DNA of 64,000 bases from the NCBI GenBank assembly GCA_002099365.1, contig MSED01000005.1:124001-188000 (forward strand). The letters are read 5' to 3'. Shown here piece after piece: positions 55,464 to 64,000 of the stretch (position 1 is the stretch's first letter; every line of letters starts with the position of its first letter). The position numbers were made by a program, and so were the translations under genes. The notes under the pieces are model-generated. The model did no database searches and was not told the origin of the DNA. It saw nothing but the letters and a program-made list of their open reading frames with translations. Origin of the DNA: Phialophora verrucosa. Its lineage: Eukaryota; Ascomycota; Eurotiomycetes; Chaetothyriales; Herpotrichiellaceae.

Positions 55464-57020
55464 ATGGCCATCAATTGGTCTTATTTTAACGTGGTCGCCT
55501 ACTCTGGTGTACCTGCAATGCACGCCGCCGTCGTACCACCCTCAGGCCAGGTTCTGTTTCTGGACAAAGTCGAAAACTACTCGGAACTGCGGTTACCCAA
55601 CGATCGTTACGCATACTCCTCCCTCTACGATCCCGAAACTTATAGTCTGACTCCTTTGCCTGTCGCCACGAACCCGTTTTGCTGTGGCGGGTCGTTTCTG
55701 GCCGATGGGCGACTGGTGACGGTTGGCGGAAACGCCCCTCTGCTCTGGCTCGATCCGACCGTTGAAAATGGCTTCGATGCCATTCGATATCTCGGCAAGA
55801 ACAACGGGACCTATGATTGGAAAGAGCCGGGAAACAAGTTGGCTTCAAACAGATGGTATGCATCGGCACAGACACTAGCGGACGGCAAGATGTTCGTCGC
55901 TGCAGGCAGCTTGAACGGCCTGGATCCGTTGAATTTCAGTAACAACAACCCGACGTTCGAGATACTAGATCAAAATGGTGTCAGTGACGGTGAAAATATA
56001 CCCATGGACATCTTGGTCGATACCATGCCGTACTAGATGTACCCTTTCCTCCACCTGATGCCAGATGGCTCGCTCTACATCTTCTCCGATACTTCTTCGG
56101 AGCTCTTCGATGTAACTGCCAACGAAACTATCAAGAAGATGCCTCAAATGCCTGGATTGCACAGAACATACCCAAACACAGGCGGAAGTGTGATGCTCCC
56201 GCTGCACAGAGGCAACAACTATGAGCCAGAGATCATGATTTGCGGTGGAGGCATGTCACAAGTCGTTGACAGTCTATGCGACGCAAGCTGTGGCAGGCTG
56301 AAGCCGATGAGTCAAGAGCCTCGTTGGCAGATGACCAGGATGCCAGAGCCTCGCGGTATGGTAGAAGGTGTATTGCTGCTTGATGGGAAAGTCCTTTGGA
56401 TCAATGGCTGTCAAAGAGGAGCCCAAGGGTTCGGATTGGCAACCGATCCAGCGTTGGAGGCGCTAATCTACGATCCATGTTCGGGCAGATGGACGCCGTC
56501 GGGTCAGAGCAATATTGCCAGACTCTACCACTCGATTGCATTGTTGCTTCTAGATGGAACGGTCCTCGTCGCCGGGAGCAATCCAAATGAGATGCCAGTC
56601 ACCATGAGCCAAGTGGATTTGTACAACCAGGACAAGGCATTTCCCACCGAGTTCAGAATTGAGGTTTGGACTCCACCATACCTGCGTGGTGATAATGCGT
56701 CTCGGCGGCCGAGGGATATCAGTTTGTCAAGTCTCGAGCTCGCGATCAATTCGACGTTCACTATTGGCTTTGAGATGGACGAAGGGCTGTCCACCTTGGA
56801 TGTCATCCTCTATTCTGGTGGATTTGTTACTCACTCTGTCCACATGGGACAAGTGATGGTGTATCTTGTTCACAACGGCTGGGAGACGTTGCTTGATGGT
56901 CGGAAGAGAGTTGAGGTGTATATGCCAGAGGGGGTCATGCTTGCACCAGGGCCTTACGTGGTGTATGTTGTTGCAAATGGTGTTCCTGGGCTTGGGCAGT
57001 TTGTCACTTTACACGTCTGA
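55464..57020 (+). pseudogene. Glyoxal/galactose oxidase-like gene interrupted by one in-frame TAG
   Basis: A copper-radical oxidase (aldehyde or alcohol to product plus H2O2) of the glyoxal oxidase group. The frame from ATG 55464 to TGA is open for 519 codons except a single TAG at 56034-56036, between MDILVDTMPY and MYPFLHLMPDG. Family members read ...PYYMYPFLHL there, so one Tyr codon (TAC/TAT) became TAG. Both sides are otherwise intact and hold all the expected active-site residues: Cys in NPFCCGG (residue 73), Tyr in NRWYAS (132), Tyr-His in RLYHS (355-356) and His in THSVHMG (457). There is no signal peptide, unusual for an exported oxidase, and the gene starts only 120 bp after the previous stop codon. 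A 57-nt frame-keeping splice (GTCAGT at 55980 to the CTAG at 56036) could in theory remove the TAG, at the cost of 19 codons. Confidence 0.8.
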
Positions 57021-57287
57021 TCGCCGCGCCGTCATTCATAGTGTTTTATCAGATTCCGAGGCACGGGCTACAATGCTTGAGAATGATCAGATGGTGAAGA
57101 TTGCCAATGCTTTTTCGCTCTCTCCACACAACTCTCGCCGTAGTGACGATGTACGTTGATGGAGTCGGCAAAGAAACGTAACTTGGTTGGAGAAACACGA
57201 GAAACAACTCGGCTCACTGTCACTTCTTCGAACCATCGGACTCCGCACGGTTCCACGATTTCATATTAACCCTTCATTTTCACCCCC

Positions 57288-58067
57288 ATGGCCGAAGACG
57301 TGTCGAAAGTGTCTTCGCCAGGCCTAGCACTCGACGGTGCCGCCGACCGATCTACCGTCGGCGCCGCAGCCAACCCCTCGACCCAGCCCGCCACGACGAC
57401 TACGACCACGGCTACCACCCGTGATGGCGACGGCGATACCTTCATGACGACCTCGCCTACGACACGCGGCGCGAACGCCACGACGAACCCAGGCGGCGCA
57501 CCGCCCACGCCCGCGGCATCGCCCAAAGCCCTTCCTGCCGCCCCTGCCCCCGCGGCCGCCGGACCTCCCGAGCCTCCTGCTGGGCCTGCTGGGCCGGTCC
57601 CGCTGGATTCTCCGCTGCGCACGACCCCCATCCACCCGTCCCTGCCGTCGGTGAGGGTGCCCGAGACGGCGCTGTCCAGCGCGGTCGACACGAATCCCAT
57701 CACTCTCCAGCGATTCACCGAGGCCGAGCTGTCGAAGTACGGGTACGCCAAGTTGCGGGCCCAGATCTTCGCGGCCGCGCAGCAGCAGCAGCAGCAGCAG
57801 CAGACGCATGGCCACGGCCCCGGCCACGGCGCGGCAAGTACGAATGCAGACGTGAATGTCAGTGTCAATGGTGGAGGGTTGAGCGATCGTGAAAAGGAGG
57901 AGATCGCTCGCCTGCGGGACGAGACTGCCGCGGCGCTGAGGCATCGACTGGAGGAGAGGGAGGCACGGGTCCGTGAGATTGAGCGCGAAATGGAGGAGAA
58001 GGAGAAGATCAGGGAGGTGGAGAGGAAGGTGTTTCGGAAGAAGTTGGCTGGGGCGAAGGATGGGTGA
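57288..58067 (+). CDS. Ala/Pro-rich protein with poly-Q and C-terminal coiled coil (hypothetical)
   Basis: A single-exon 259-aa protein. Residues 1-135 are Ala/Pro/Thr-rich and disordered. A short structured block follows, ITLQRFTEAELSKYGYAKLR, then eight glutamines encoded by a pure (CAG)8 run and a Gly/His-rich loop. The last 65 residues are a strongly predicted coiled coil (SDREKEEIARLRDETAAALR, then REIEREMEEKEKIREVERKV) ending in FRKKLAGAK. Similar C-terminal ends occur, in my recollection, in other ascomycete hypothetical proteins, so I take this strand as coding although the GC-rich sequence leaves long open frames on the minus strand (57266-57868 and 57324-58106). Function unknown. 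Confidence 0.65.
   Translation: MAEDVSKVSSPGLALDGAADRSTVGAAANPSTQPATTTTTTATTRDGDGDTFMTTSPTTRGANATTNPGGAPPTPAASPKALPAAPAPAAAGPPEPPAGPAGPVPLDSPLRTTPIHPSLPSVRVPETALSSAVDTNPITLQRFTEAELSKYGYAKLRAQIFAAAQQQQQQQQTHGHGPGHGAASTNADVNVSVNGGGLSDREKEEIARLRDETAAALRHRLEEREARVREIEREMEEKEKIREVERKVFRKKLAGAKDG
57780..57803 (+). repeat. (CAG)8 trinucleotide repeat
   Basis: Eight uninterrupted CAG codons encoding poly-Gln in the coiled-coil protein. A pure codon run is prone to length change between strains. Confidence 0.95.
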
Positions 58068-58666
58068 AGCAGCGACAGACACCAGGCAAGCGGGCAGGGG
58101 GCCCATATGAGCGGAATGCCAAACTCACAGACATGGAGACCACCGTGCTCGAGGGCAGGTCCCTCTGAAGTTCATGACCTCGGCGGGTATGGTAATGACC
58201 GTGAACAGGCTGGGACGTGGGAAGGCGGCGGTCAGCACGAGACTTGGATGGTATTGTTCTATTCTCGTCAAGTTCAAGTCTACGGGTATCACAACGTCTG
58301 AAACAGTCAGTCTATGTGAACGCTCACCACCTGGTAGGGCGCAAACCCCCAATGGCCACCAACACCGTCCATGCGCCTTTGTCTTTTGAGGCGAGTGTCA
58401 GCCCAAGCAGGTGGCAACCTCGCACCGTCACAATGAGATCCGCCGGACTTCACGTCCATCAAACTCCAAACTCCAGCGCCTTAGCGGTTGCAAGACCTGA
58501 CCGACGAACTCTAAAGCACTCCTAATACAAACACAAAGCGAGAGTGTCGATGACCAGCCGCAACAGACTGCGCTGGATTCGTTCTGCTCGTAACGCAGGC
58601 AACAGACAACAAGAACCTCCCGAGTGTTCCCAATCCACTGCCGGCCAAGCACGCGATACTCCCCCC
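58068..58666. other. Convergent intergenic region
   Basis: 0.6 kb between the 3' ends of the coiled-coil gene and the BYS1-like gene. No feature recognised. Confidence 0.5.
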
Positions 58667-59584
58667 TCAACCACACAACGTTAGTTTGAGGCTCGCGGAC
58701 TCTGTGCAGGCCCTCATTGCCTGATCGTCGGTGTCGGTGTTGTACGCCTTCAAGCAATACTGCTCTCCGGCAGGACATACAACGGAGTCGCAGTCACCAC
58801 CACCCTGTGGATCGAGCCTCATGCCCTCGTCCTCCCCACCAAACGGATGCTCAACGGCGACCTTTCCGGTCAAGTCACCGGTGCCGTCGTTGTTGGCCCC
58901 GTCCTCGATGGCCTCCCCCTCGTGGCTCTCGGGCTCCAACCACTCGATCTCTCCAGCGTCGATCATGCTCATGTCATACCAGACCCGAGCCGAGTCGGGC
59001 GTCCACGTGTACTCGAACTGGACGGGATTGCGGTTGTCGCCGTCGGTGCGCCAGATCTTCCAGCTGATGCCCACGTTTGGGTCGTGGGAGAAAGGGTGCG
59101 AAAGCATCTCGCCCGGAGCAACAGTGCCCATGATCTCTTCTGGCGCACCAGCCTCGCCGGCACGGGGCGCGTGTACGATGTTGCTCTGCACGGTGAAGGC
59201 GCAGCCGTTGTAAACCAGGGCGGAACCTGCGCTGGAGGAGGACGAGGAGGACGAGTTCTCCTGGCGGCCGTACAGGCCTTTCAGCAGGGCCGTGTTGGCG
59301 TAAGGCGGCACAACAGTGATGTTGCGATAGGGTGCCTCCACGCCGTTGACGGCAACCCCGAATTTGCCCTTCGAGCGGACGGGCGGGCGGGGAGTGCCCT
59401 TCCAGAGAGGTTCTGTTGGTTGTGGTCGTCCAATCACGGAAGAGAGTGCAGGAACTATTACCCCTACCGAAGGAGTAAACCCTCCTTTGGCGGGTGTGTG
59501 GCTTGCCTTGATGAATTGGGTAGGCAAGGCGGAGACAGAGATGATAACGCAGGCGGCGACGGCGGCGGCGGCGAGGAAATGCAT
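58667..59584 (-). CDS. BYS1-like / antigenic thaumatin-like secreted protein
   Basis: A 305-aa single-exon secreted protein. The start at 59584 gives a signal peptide (MHFLAAAAVAACVIISVSALP); the longer frame to 59698 adds a non-signal N-terminus and is rejected. After a ~110-residue pro-region with a serine run (about eight Ser) comes the conserved domain: ALVYNGCAFTVQSNIVHAP, an APGEMLSHPFS loop, NVGISWKIWR, QFEYTWTP and VWYDMSMID. This matches the BYS1/'antigenic thaumatin-like' family of Pezizomycotina, known as phase-specific or surface antigens. The C-terminal part has six cysteines (CDSVVC, EQYC, RAC, LCG), beyond the single Cys of the core. Probably wall- or medium-located; molecular function is not established for the family. 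Confidence 0.8.
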   Translation of the reverse strand: MHFLAAAAVAACVIISVSALPTQFIKASHTPAKGGFTPSVGVIVPALSSVIGRPQPTEPLWKGTPRPPVRSKGKFGVAVNGVEAPYRNITVVPPYANTALLKGLYGRQENSSSSSSSSAGSALVYNGCAFTVQSNIVHAPRAGEAGAPEEIMGTVAPGEMLSHPFSHDPNVGISWKIWRTDGDNRNPVQFEYTWTPDSARVWYDMSMIDAGEIEWLEPESHEGEAIEDGANNDGTGDLTGKVAVEHPFGGEDEGMRLDPQGGGDCDSVVCPAGEQYCLKAYNTDTDDQAMRACTESASLKLTLCG

Positions 59585-61668
59585 TTTGACGTGGGCGTGT
59601 TGTCGGTCTGTCCGGTGCGATGATACCGGGTGCTTGTCGATACACAAGGGTTGCCTTATTCTTGGTGGTTGTGTCTGGTGCTTCGTCCCCTGTAACAACT
59701 GATACCATCAATGGATGAGAGGAAGGTTATGGTATGTAAGAGGAGCCCACTGTTCACAATTCAACCAGCACGATAAAAATGAAGGGAGACAGAACTAATT
59801 CAACGAGCACGATGAACCTGAAGGGAGAGAGAAAACTCAGGACTGGGACAGAGCATGAAGGATCCGCCATTTATAGCCGTTCCAACTTCAACAGAAACGC
59901 TGAGGTCGCGAGAATGTTGAGGAAGAAGGCGCCACCCGTCCCAGACAGATGGGCAGATGGACAGAACGGGACATGTGAAGAGATGCAGCAAGAGCGCGCT
60001 GAGCAAAAGCCTTGCAGGAATGGCAATGCGGGAGAACATCGCCGTTGGGTGGTTTGACATCACGGAGCGAAGATGAAGAAGGATCCACACAAGAGAACTT
60101 GGAGCAAGATCTGTTGAAGAGATCAACGTGCAAGATGGGGCTGGGGAGTTCGTTGGCAGCACACTCGAGCGGCCAGTGTACAAATACAAGATATACTCCG
60201 TCCCAGCCTCAAGTCGATAGGAACATCTGCGGGTCTGGCGATCTAGCAGAAGCGGAGCAATTGAAAACGTCCCAGCCTGCTTCTGCTCAGATCCTGTGCG
60301 GATGTTTAAAGGACCCATATCCGCGTCGTCTCGAACGGGACAACAGCAACAATAACAACAATAGTAAGAAGGCAGGAAATCCAAACTTAGGAAGGAAACT
60401 TTCAGCTCGCCTTACGCCCGGACCACGTCTACAGCCTCGCATATGACGCAGACTGTTTCACACCCTCCGGATATATGCCATGGCTGGGAAGACGCATATC
60501 CACCACCGTGTACCGTGTACTCCTGGACTGTGATTCTTCAGCGCGCACACACGGAACAGAGTCTCCGATCCCATGATGCCCGTGGAGGAAAAAAAAAAGA
60601 AGGGGGGAAGCCAAGGCCGGACATCCAGCCTTGCCGCACCCACTTTCCCACACAGTCAGTGCGCGGTGATTTTCATCTCAATAAATCCTTCGTACGTGGA
60701 ATTCAGTTCAGCTCGGTGCAGTCGATGAGCATCAGCCAGCCCCTTTTTCAACGGACTGTCCAGCCTCAAATCATGAGCTCACCAAATTGTCGCTACTATT
60801 CGTGATAGGTTCCATCGGAGCATACACTCGAAATGGGACGTGCGTCCTGAGGAACCCATCGCTGGCCTCAAAGCATCGCAACTCGGCGAATGGATGCGAT
60901 GAAGGCCCGTGACGGGCCCGTGAACCAGCGGGGGAGTAAAGACCGTAGCGTAGATTGAAAAGATCCTCTTCCACTCTAGACGGAGGGACAGTGGTGGCGA
61001 AGCGAGCGAGGGAGCAGCTGCAGGTAACTCCTCGTAGAGTAAGTTTCTTGCGCCGCCGTGAAGAAGTCTGGAAGTCACGTCGAATAGGACGGTATATCAC
61101 CTACCTGTACTACCAAACCGCTTACTCGGACGCTCAATTAAAAAAACCAATAACGGGCGAGCCCATTCTTCCTACTTCACCAAGCCAACGCCATCCCGGC
61201 GATGGACGTTGTGCGCAAGTCCTCTGTCGGCCTCGGAAAAGCCGAGATTGCTCAATGCTTCCTCGAGCCTCTCTCTTCCTATACGCATCCACGTGGAAGC
61301 CGACTCGTAGGGGTGGCAATCAAGCGTGCGGCCGCGGAAGAATCGCTCACACGGGATCTAGATGGTCAATGTCGCAAGGTTTTCACCTTGCTGGTGGCAT
61401 ATGCGTTTTGTACCGAGTCCTTTGAGGAGTAGTATCGTGCAGGAGAAGCACGGGATTCCAAGGGGTCCTGGAGCTGCTCGGTAGTAAGATGATAGTTCGA
61501 GGCACCATTTCCGCAGAGATCGTTAACGATGGCTTGATTGCTACAATGATAGAATAAAAGTGGTAAGCACTGCGTCGTGACATTTCCAAGATCACAGATT
61601 CGAGTCCAAATGTGCCATCACCCTATATCCAAAACAGAGATATCCCCTTTCCATCCCTGTCTTGAGAT
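59585..61668. other. Intergenic region of about 2.1 kb
   Basis: The left end holds the BYS1-like gene promoter (TATA-like box at 59870-59875). The rest shows only short frames without motifs. A weak tRNA-like pattern near 61550-61610 does not fold. Confidence 0.5.
59870..59875 (-). promoter_or_regulatory. TATA-like box upstream of the BYS1-like gene
   Basis: TATAAA in the context CTATAAATGG on the minus strand, about 290 bp upstream of the ATG. The distance implies a long 5' UTR if used. Tentative. Confidence 0.35.
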
Positions 61669-63463
61669 TCAAGCAGGAGAGTGGTTCGCATTCAGCGTCC
61701 GATCCCTCAGTTCGCCTTCCTTCTTGTCCTGCTCCGCTCCGGAACTCGAACTGTCCACTTCCTCATCGCCAATCTCCGCTTCGACGATAGGGCCGGTATA
61801 GAACTTTTTGCCACTGATATACCAGTAGACCATGGCGCAAGCCAAAATGAAAACCAAGAACACAATGGCGTAGTTCATGTTGTCAGCAGTCACTGGTCGA
61901 ATCGTCGGCATGATGAATATGATGGACACAAAGAGCGTCCACGTGCAAGCCCACATATTGACCCAGAAGGAGAACTTGCCCAGGTGCCACGGACCAGGCT
62001 CGAATTTCCTCCATGCGAGCTTGCAGACGATCGGGATGACGTAGGACCAGTCGAGAGCAATGGCGCACACATTAAACACGCCAGCTATTGCGATGTATGA
62101 ACCCAGCGCGATCAGGTTGATGGCGATGCACCAGAAGACGCTGATCCAGACCGCATAGAGTGGTGTGCCCGTCCATCGGTTGATGATAACCCAAATTCTC
62201 GAAAAGGGAATCAGCTTGTCGCGGGAAAAGGCAAACACGGTTCTTGCCAACGCCTGCGTGGCGGTCCAGCAGACGAACTGGAGGATAAGGAATGCAGAAA
62301 CCGTGAAGTAGATGCTGGCACCTTTTCCGAGAGAGTTGTAGAAGATTTGCGCCACGGGCTGATAGATTGGTGACGCAAGAACTTCAACCGGGTCGCCCAT
62401 GCAGAAGCAAAGGACAATGTTGAAGAGCCATCCCAGAACGTAGGTGCAAAGCATGGCCATAGAGATCGCCCAAGGAGCTTTGATCTCGGGCTCGCTGATT
62501 CTGTGGACGTGTTAGCGTCACTGTGCCATCTGAGAACAATCGTACTTACTCTTCGGTGATGTGCGCGGTAGCATCGTAATCAGTCATGGTCCAGGAAACG
62601 GACAAGAAGCCAAACAAGAAAGACCACCCGATGGGGGTCCAGCCAGCGTTTCCTTCAACATGGGTGAAGACATAGCTTGCGTCGTGCTTGTTGTCGGTCA
62701 CTGCCAGCAGAGCAATTGCGCAAGCAATCAGAACGCCGAAGTGATAGATAACGTAAGTCTTGGTCATTTTCTCCATCCAGTAAGTCGAGAGGGAGTTGAC
62801 TAGGCCATTCAGCACGGTGAGAGCGGCCATGACTCCCACGGTTTGGTTGGTGGTAGGAAACCAGTTGAAGTCGCGCCCGATCGACACGGCGGCCAGAAGC
62901 AATTGTGCTGATCCGTATTCGGAGGACGCAATACCCGCGACTTGGCCTAGAAGATTGATCCAACCTACAACCCAGCTGATGGACGGCACCCATTCCTTCG
63001 GTGCCAGGCGGGAAACCGTGTAATACAGGCCACCGCAGGTCGGATATGCAGAGACGAGCTCAGCCACGGAGAGCGCAATACACATACATCCGGCACCGGA
63101 GATGAGCCAGCACCAGACCACAGAGGCAGAGCCACCAGCTTCGAGCGGAAACACGAACGTCGTTGCGGTGGTCGCAAAGAGGCCGGAGATACTGACAGCG
63201 AAAGAGAAGGTCGAGAGGTAGCCGAATTCACGTTTGAAGACCTATTCGCCCGTAGTTAGAACGCCTTGTTCTCCTCAGCGGCGGCTTCCACATACCGGCT
63301 TGTATCCGAACTGCTCGGCGAGGGCCCTGTCGGCCGCACTCAACTCATCCAGCTGCACAGTTCTGCGCCGGCCTTTGGCATCTTGAATCTCAACTGTGCC
63401 GACACTATGCCTGCGCAGCTCGCCCGTATTGATCGGACCCGTGGTTATCTCTTTGTCCGCCAT
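61669..63463 (-). CDS. APC-superfamily amino acid/GABA/choline-type permease
   Basis: A 12-transmembrane-type transporter of the APC superfamily (fungal GABA permease/choline transporter group, Uga4-like), expected in the plasma or vacuolar membrane. Three exons, 63463-63296, 63241-62550 and 62500-61669, with introns 63295-63242 and 62549-62501, give 563 aa. The soluble N-terminus ends at QFGYKPVFKREFGYLSTFSF across the first splice. Signature segments are SGLFATTATTFVFPLEAGG, the AELVSAYPTCGGLYY motif after helix 2, the HITEE-ISEPEIKAPWAI junction across the second splice, and the QALARTVFAFSRDK loop. The C-terminus is acidic and Ser-rich (GDEEVDSSSSGAE), typical of ubiquitin-regulated permeases. 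The substrate is not determinable; GABA, choline or other amines are all possible. Confidence 0.9.
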
Positions 63464-64000
63464 GGCTTTGAACAGTATTCAAAGTGTTGTTTCGTACACC
63501 TTGATGGATGCGGATCGAAGTATTTGTAGTGGAGGTATGTTTAGCGGTTCGACTTCAGCTCAACGCCACTTGCGATAGCGAACAACGCGTTTGACGCAGG
63601 CACAATAGTAGATCACTCTATCGTCAATGTCCAGGATTGGCTGCATGTGAGGTCTGCCGGTGATGTGGTCGAGGGAGTGAACAACGAACTGGGACGGCGG
63701 TTGGACAGCTCACCGCGCGTTGCCAAAGGTAAACGAGCCTCGGAGGGATGGAACGAAAAGCAGAGACACGAGTACGGCCTTGGATAACAAAGAACGCCTC
63801 GAGTTTGTGACTGATGAGGCTTGCATCTGTACGGAGCATGCATGGTGGACAAGTGGGCAGCGCTGGAGAAAGCCATGATGCAACTGGATCCGCTGAGACG
63901 GAGGCCAATGGAGTTCTCTCGAGGAAAGAAGACTTCGATACGCTGTAAAGCAAGGCGCAGGATTGGACGATGTGGCAGAACGAAGCTCTGTCAAACACGA
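63464..64000. other. Upstream region of the permease gene
   Basis: About 0.5 kb of presumed promoter; overlapping minus-strand frames at 63613-63998 show no motif. Nothing else recognised before the window edge. Confidence 0.4.

Noticed and set aside
58847..59623. 258-codon plus-strand frame over the BYS1-like gene
   Set aside because: Shadow of the minus-strand secreted protein, which has a signal peptide and family motifs.
61550..61612. tRNA-like pattern: A-box-like TAGAATAAAAG followed by GATTCGAGTCC resembling a B box
   Set aside because: Neither the D arm, the T arm nor an acceptor stem can be paired, so it is not a functional tRNA. No other tRNA-like B box with an A box was found in the window.
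1..64000. CRISPR arrays, rRNA genes, terminal-inverted-repeat or LTR transposons
   Set aside because: Looked for regular spacer-repeat arrays, long direct or inverted repeats and transposase-type motifs; none seen. The organism is a eukaryotic fungus, so CRISPR is not expected.

Overview
The window is nuclear DNA of a filamentous ascomycete (Pezizomycotina). The genes carry many short introns of about 40-65 nt with GT..AG ends and fungal branch sites. The gene content is fungal: EFR3, Sed5, an SLMAP/Pro45-type FHA protein, Mgr2/ROMO1, a DUF3433 protein, a BYS1-like secreted protein and small secreted proteins. The overall flavour suggests Eurotiomycetes or a related class such as Chaetothyriales, but this is an impression from protein style, not a search result.

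Layout. 1-6.2 kb is metabolic: the 5' part of a secreted histidine acid phosphatase (minus, cut by the window edge), divergent from an aldehyde dehydrogenase, followed on the same strand by an FAD-dependent salicylate-hydroxylase-type monooxygenase. 6.9-15.2 kb holds a DUF3433 membrane protein, a secreted protein with four repeated cysteine modules, and a disordered coiled-coil protein. 15.2-23 kb is gene-poor: one disordered protein, several kilobases with no gene I can support, and many copies of the 8-mer TACTCGTA. 23-32.5 kb holds a secreted NTF2-like protein, a ketopantoate-reductase family protein divergent from the exosome cofactor Lrp1/Rrp47, a SnoaL-like protein and an alternative NADH dehydrogenase. 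33.6-53.6 kb is a cell-biology block: a tail-anchored FHA protein (STRIPAK SLMAP type), Mgr2, Sed5, a very large disordered protein that I read as one gene of about 2,518 aa, a small secreted 10-cysteine protein and EFR3. 54.2-64 kb holds a RecA/Rad51-like protein with an eroded Walker A, a glyoxal-oxidase-like gene broken by a single in-frame TAG, a small coiled-coil protein, a BYS1-like secreted protein and an APC-family (GABA/choline-type) permease.

The genes do not form one obvious pathway. The ALDH and monooxygenase pair could be a small aromatic or aldehyde catabolic unit. The most unusual items are the unannotated 10-cysteine secreted protein, the four-module cysteine protein, the TAG-interrupted oxidase, the perfect 87-bp in-frame duplication in the giant disordered protein, the frame-preserving intron inside the FAD-binding loop of the NADH dehydrogenase, and the noncoding enrichment of TACTCGTA/TACGAGTA. 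No CRISPR array, rRNA, convincing tRNA or intact transposon was seen.
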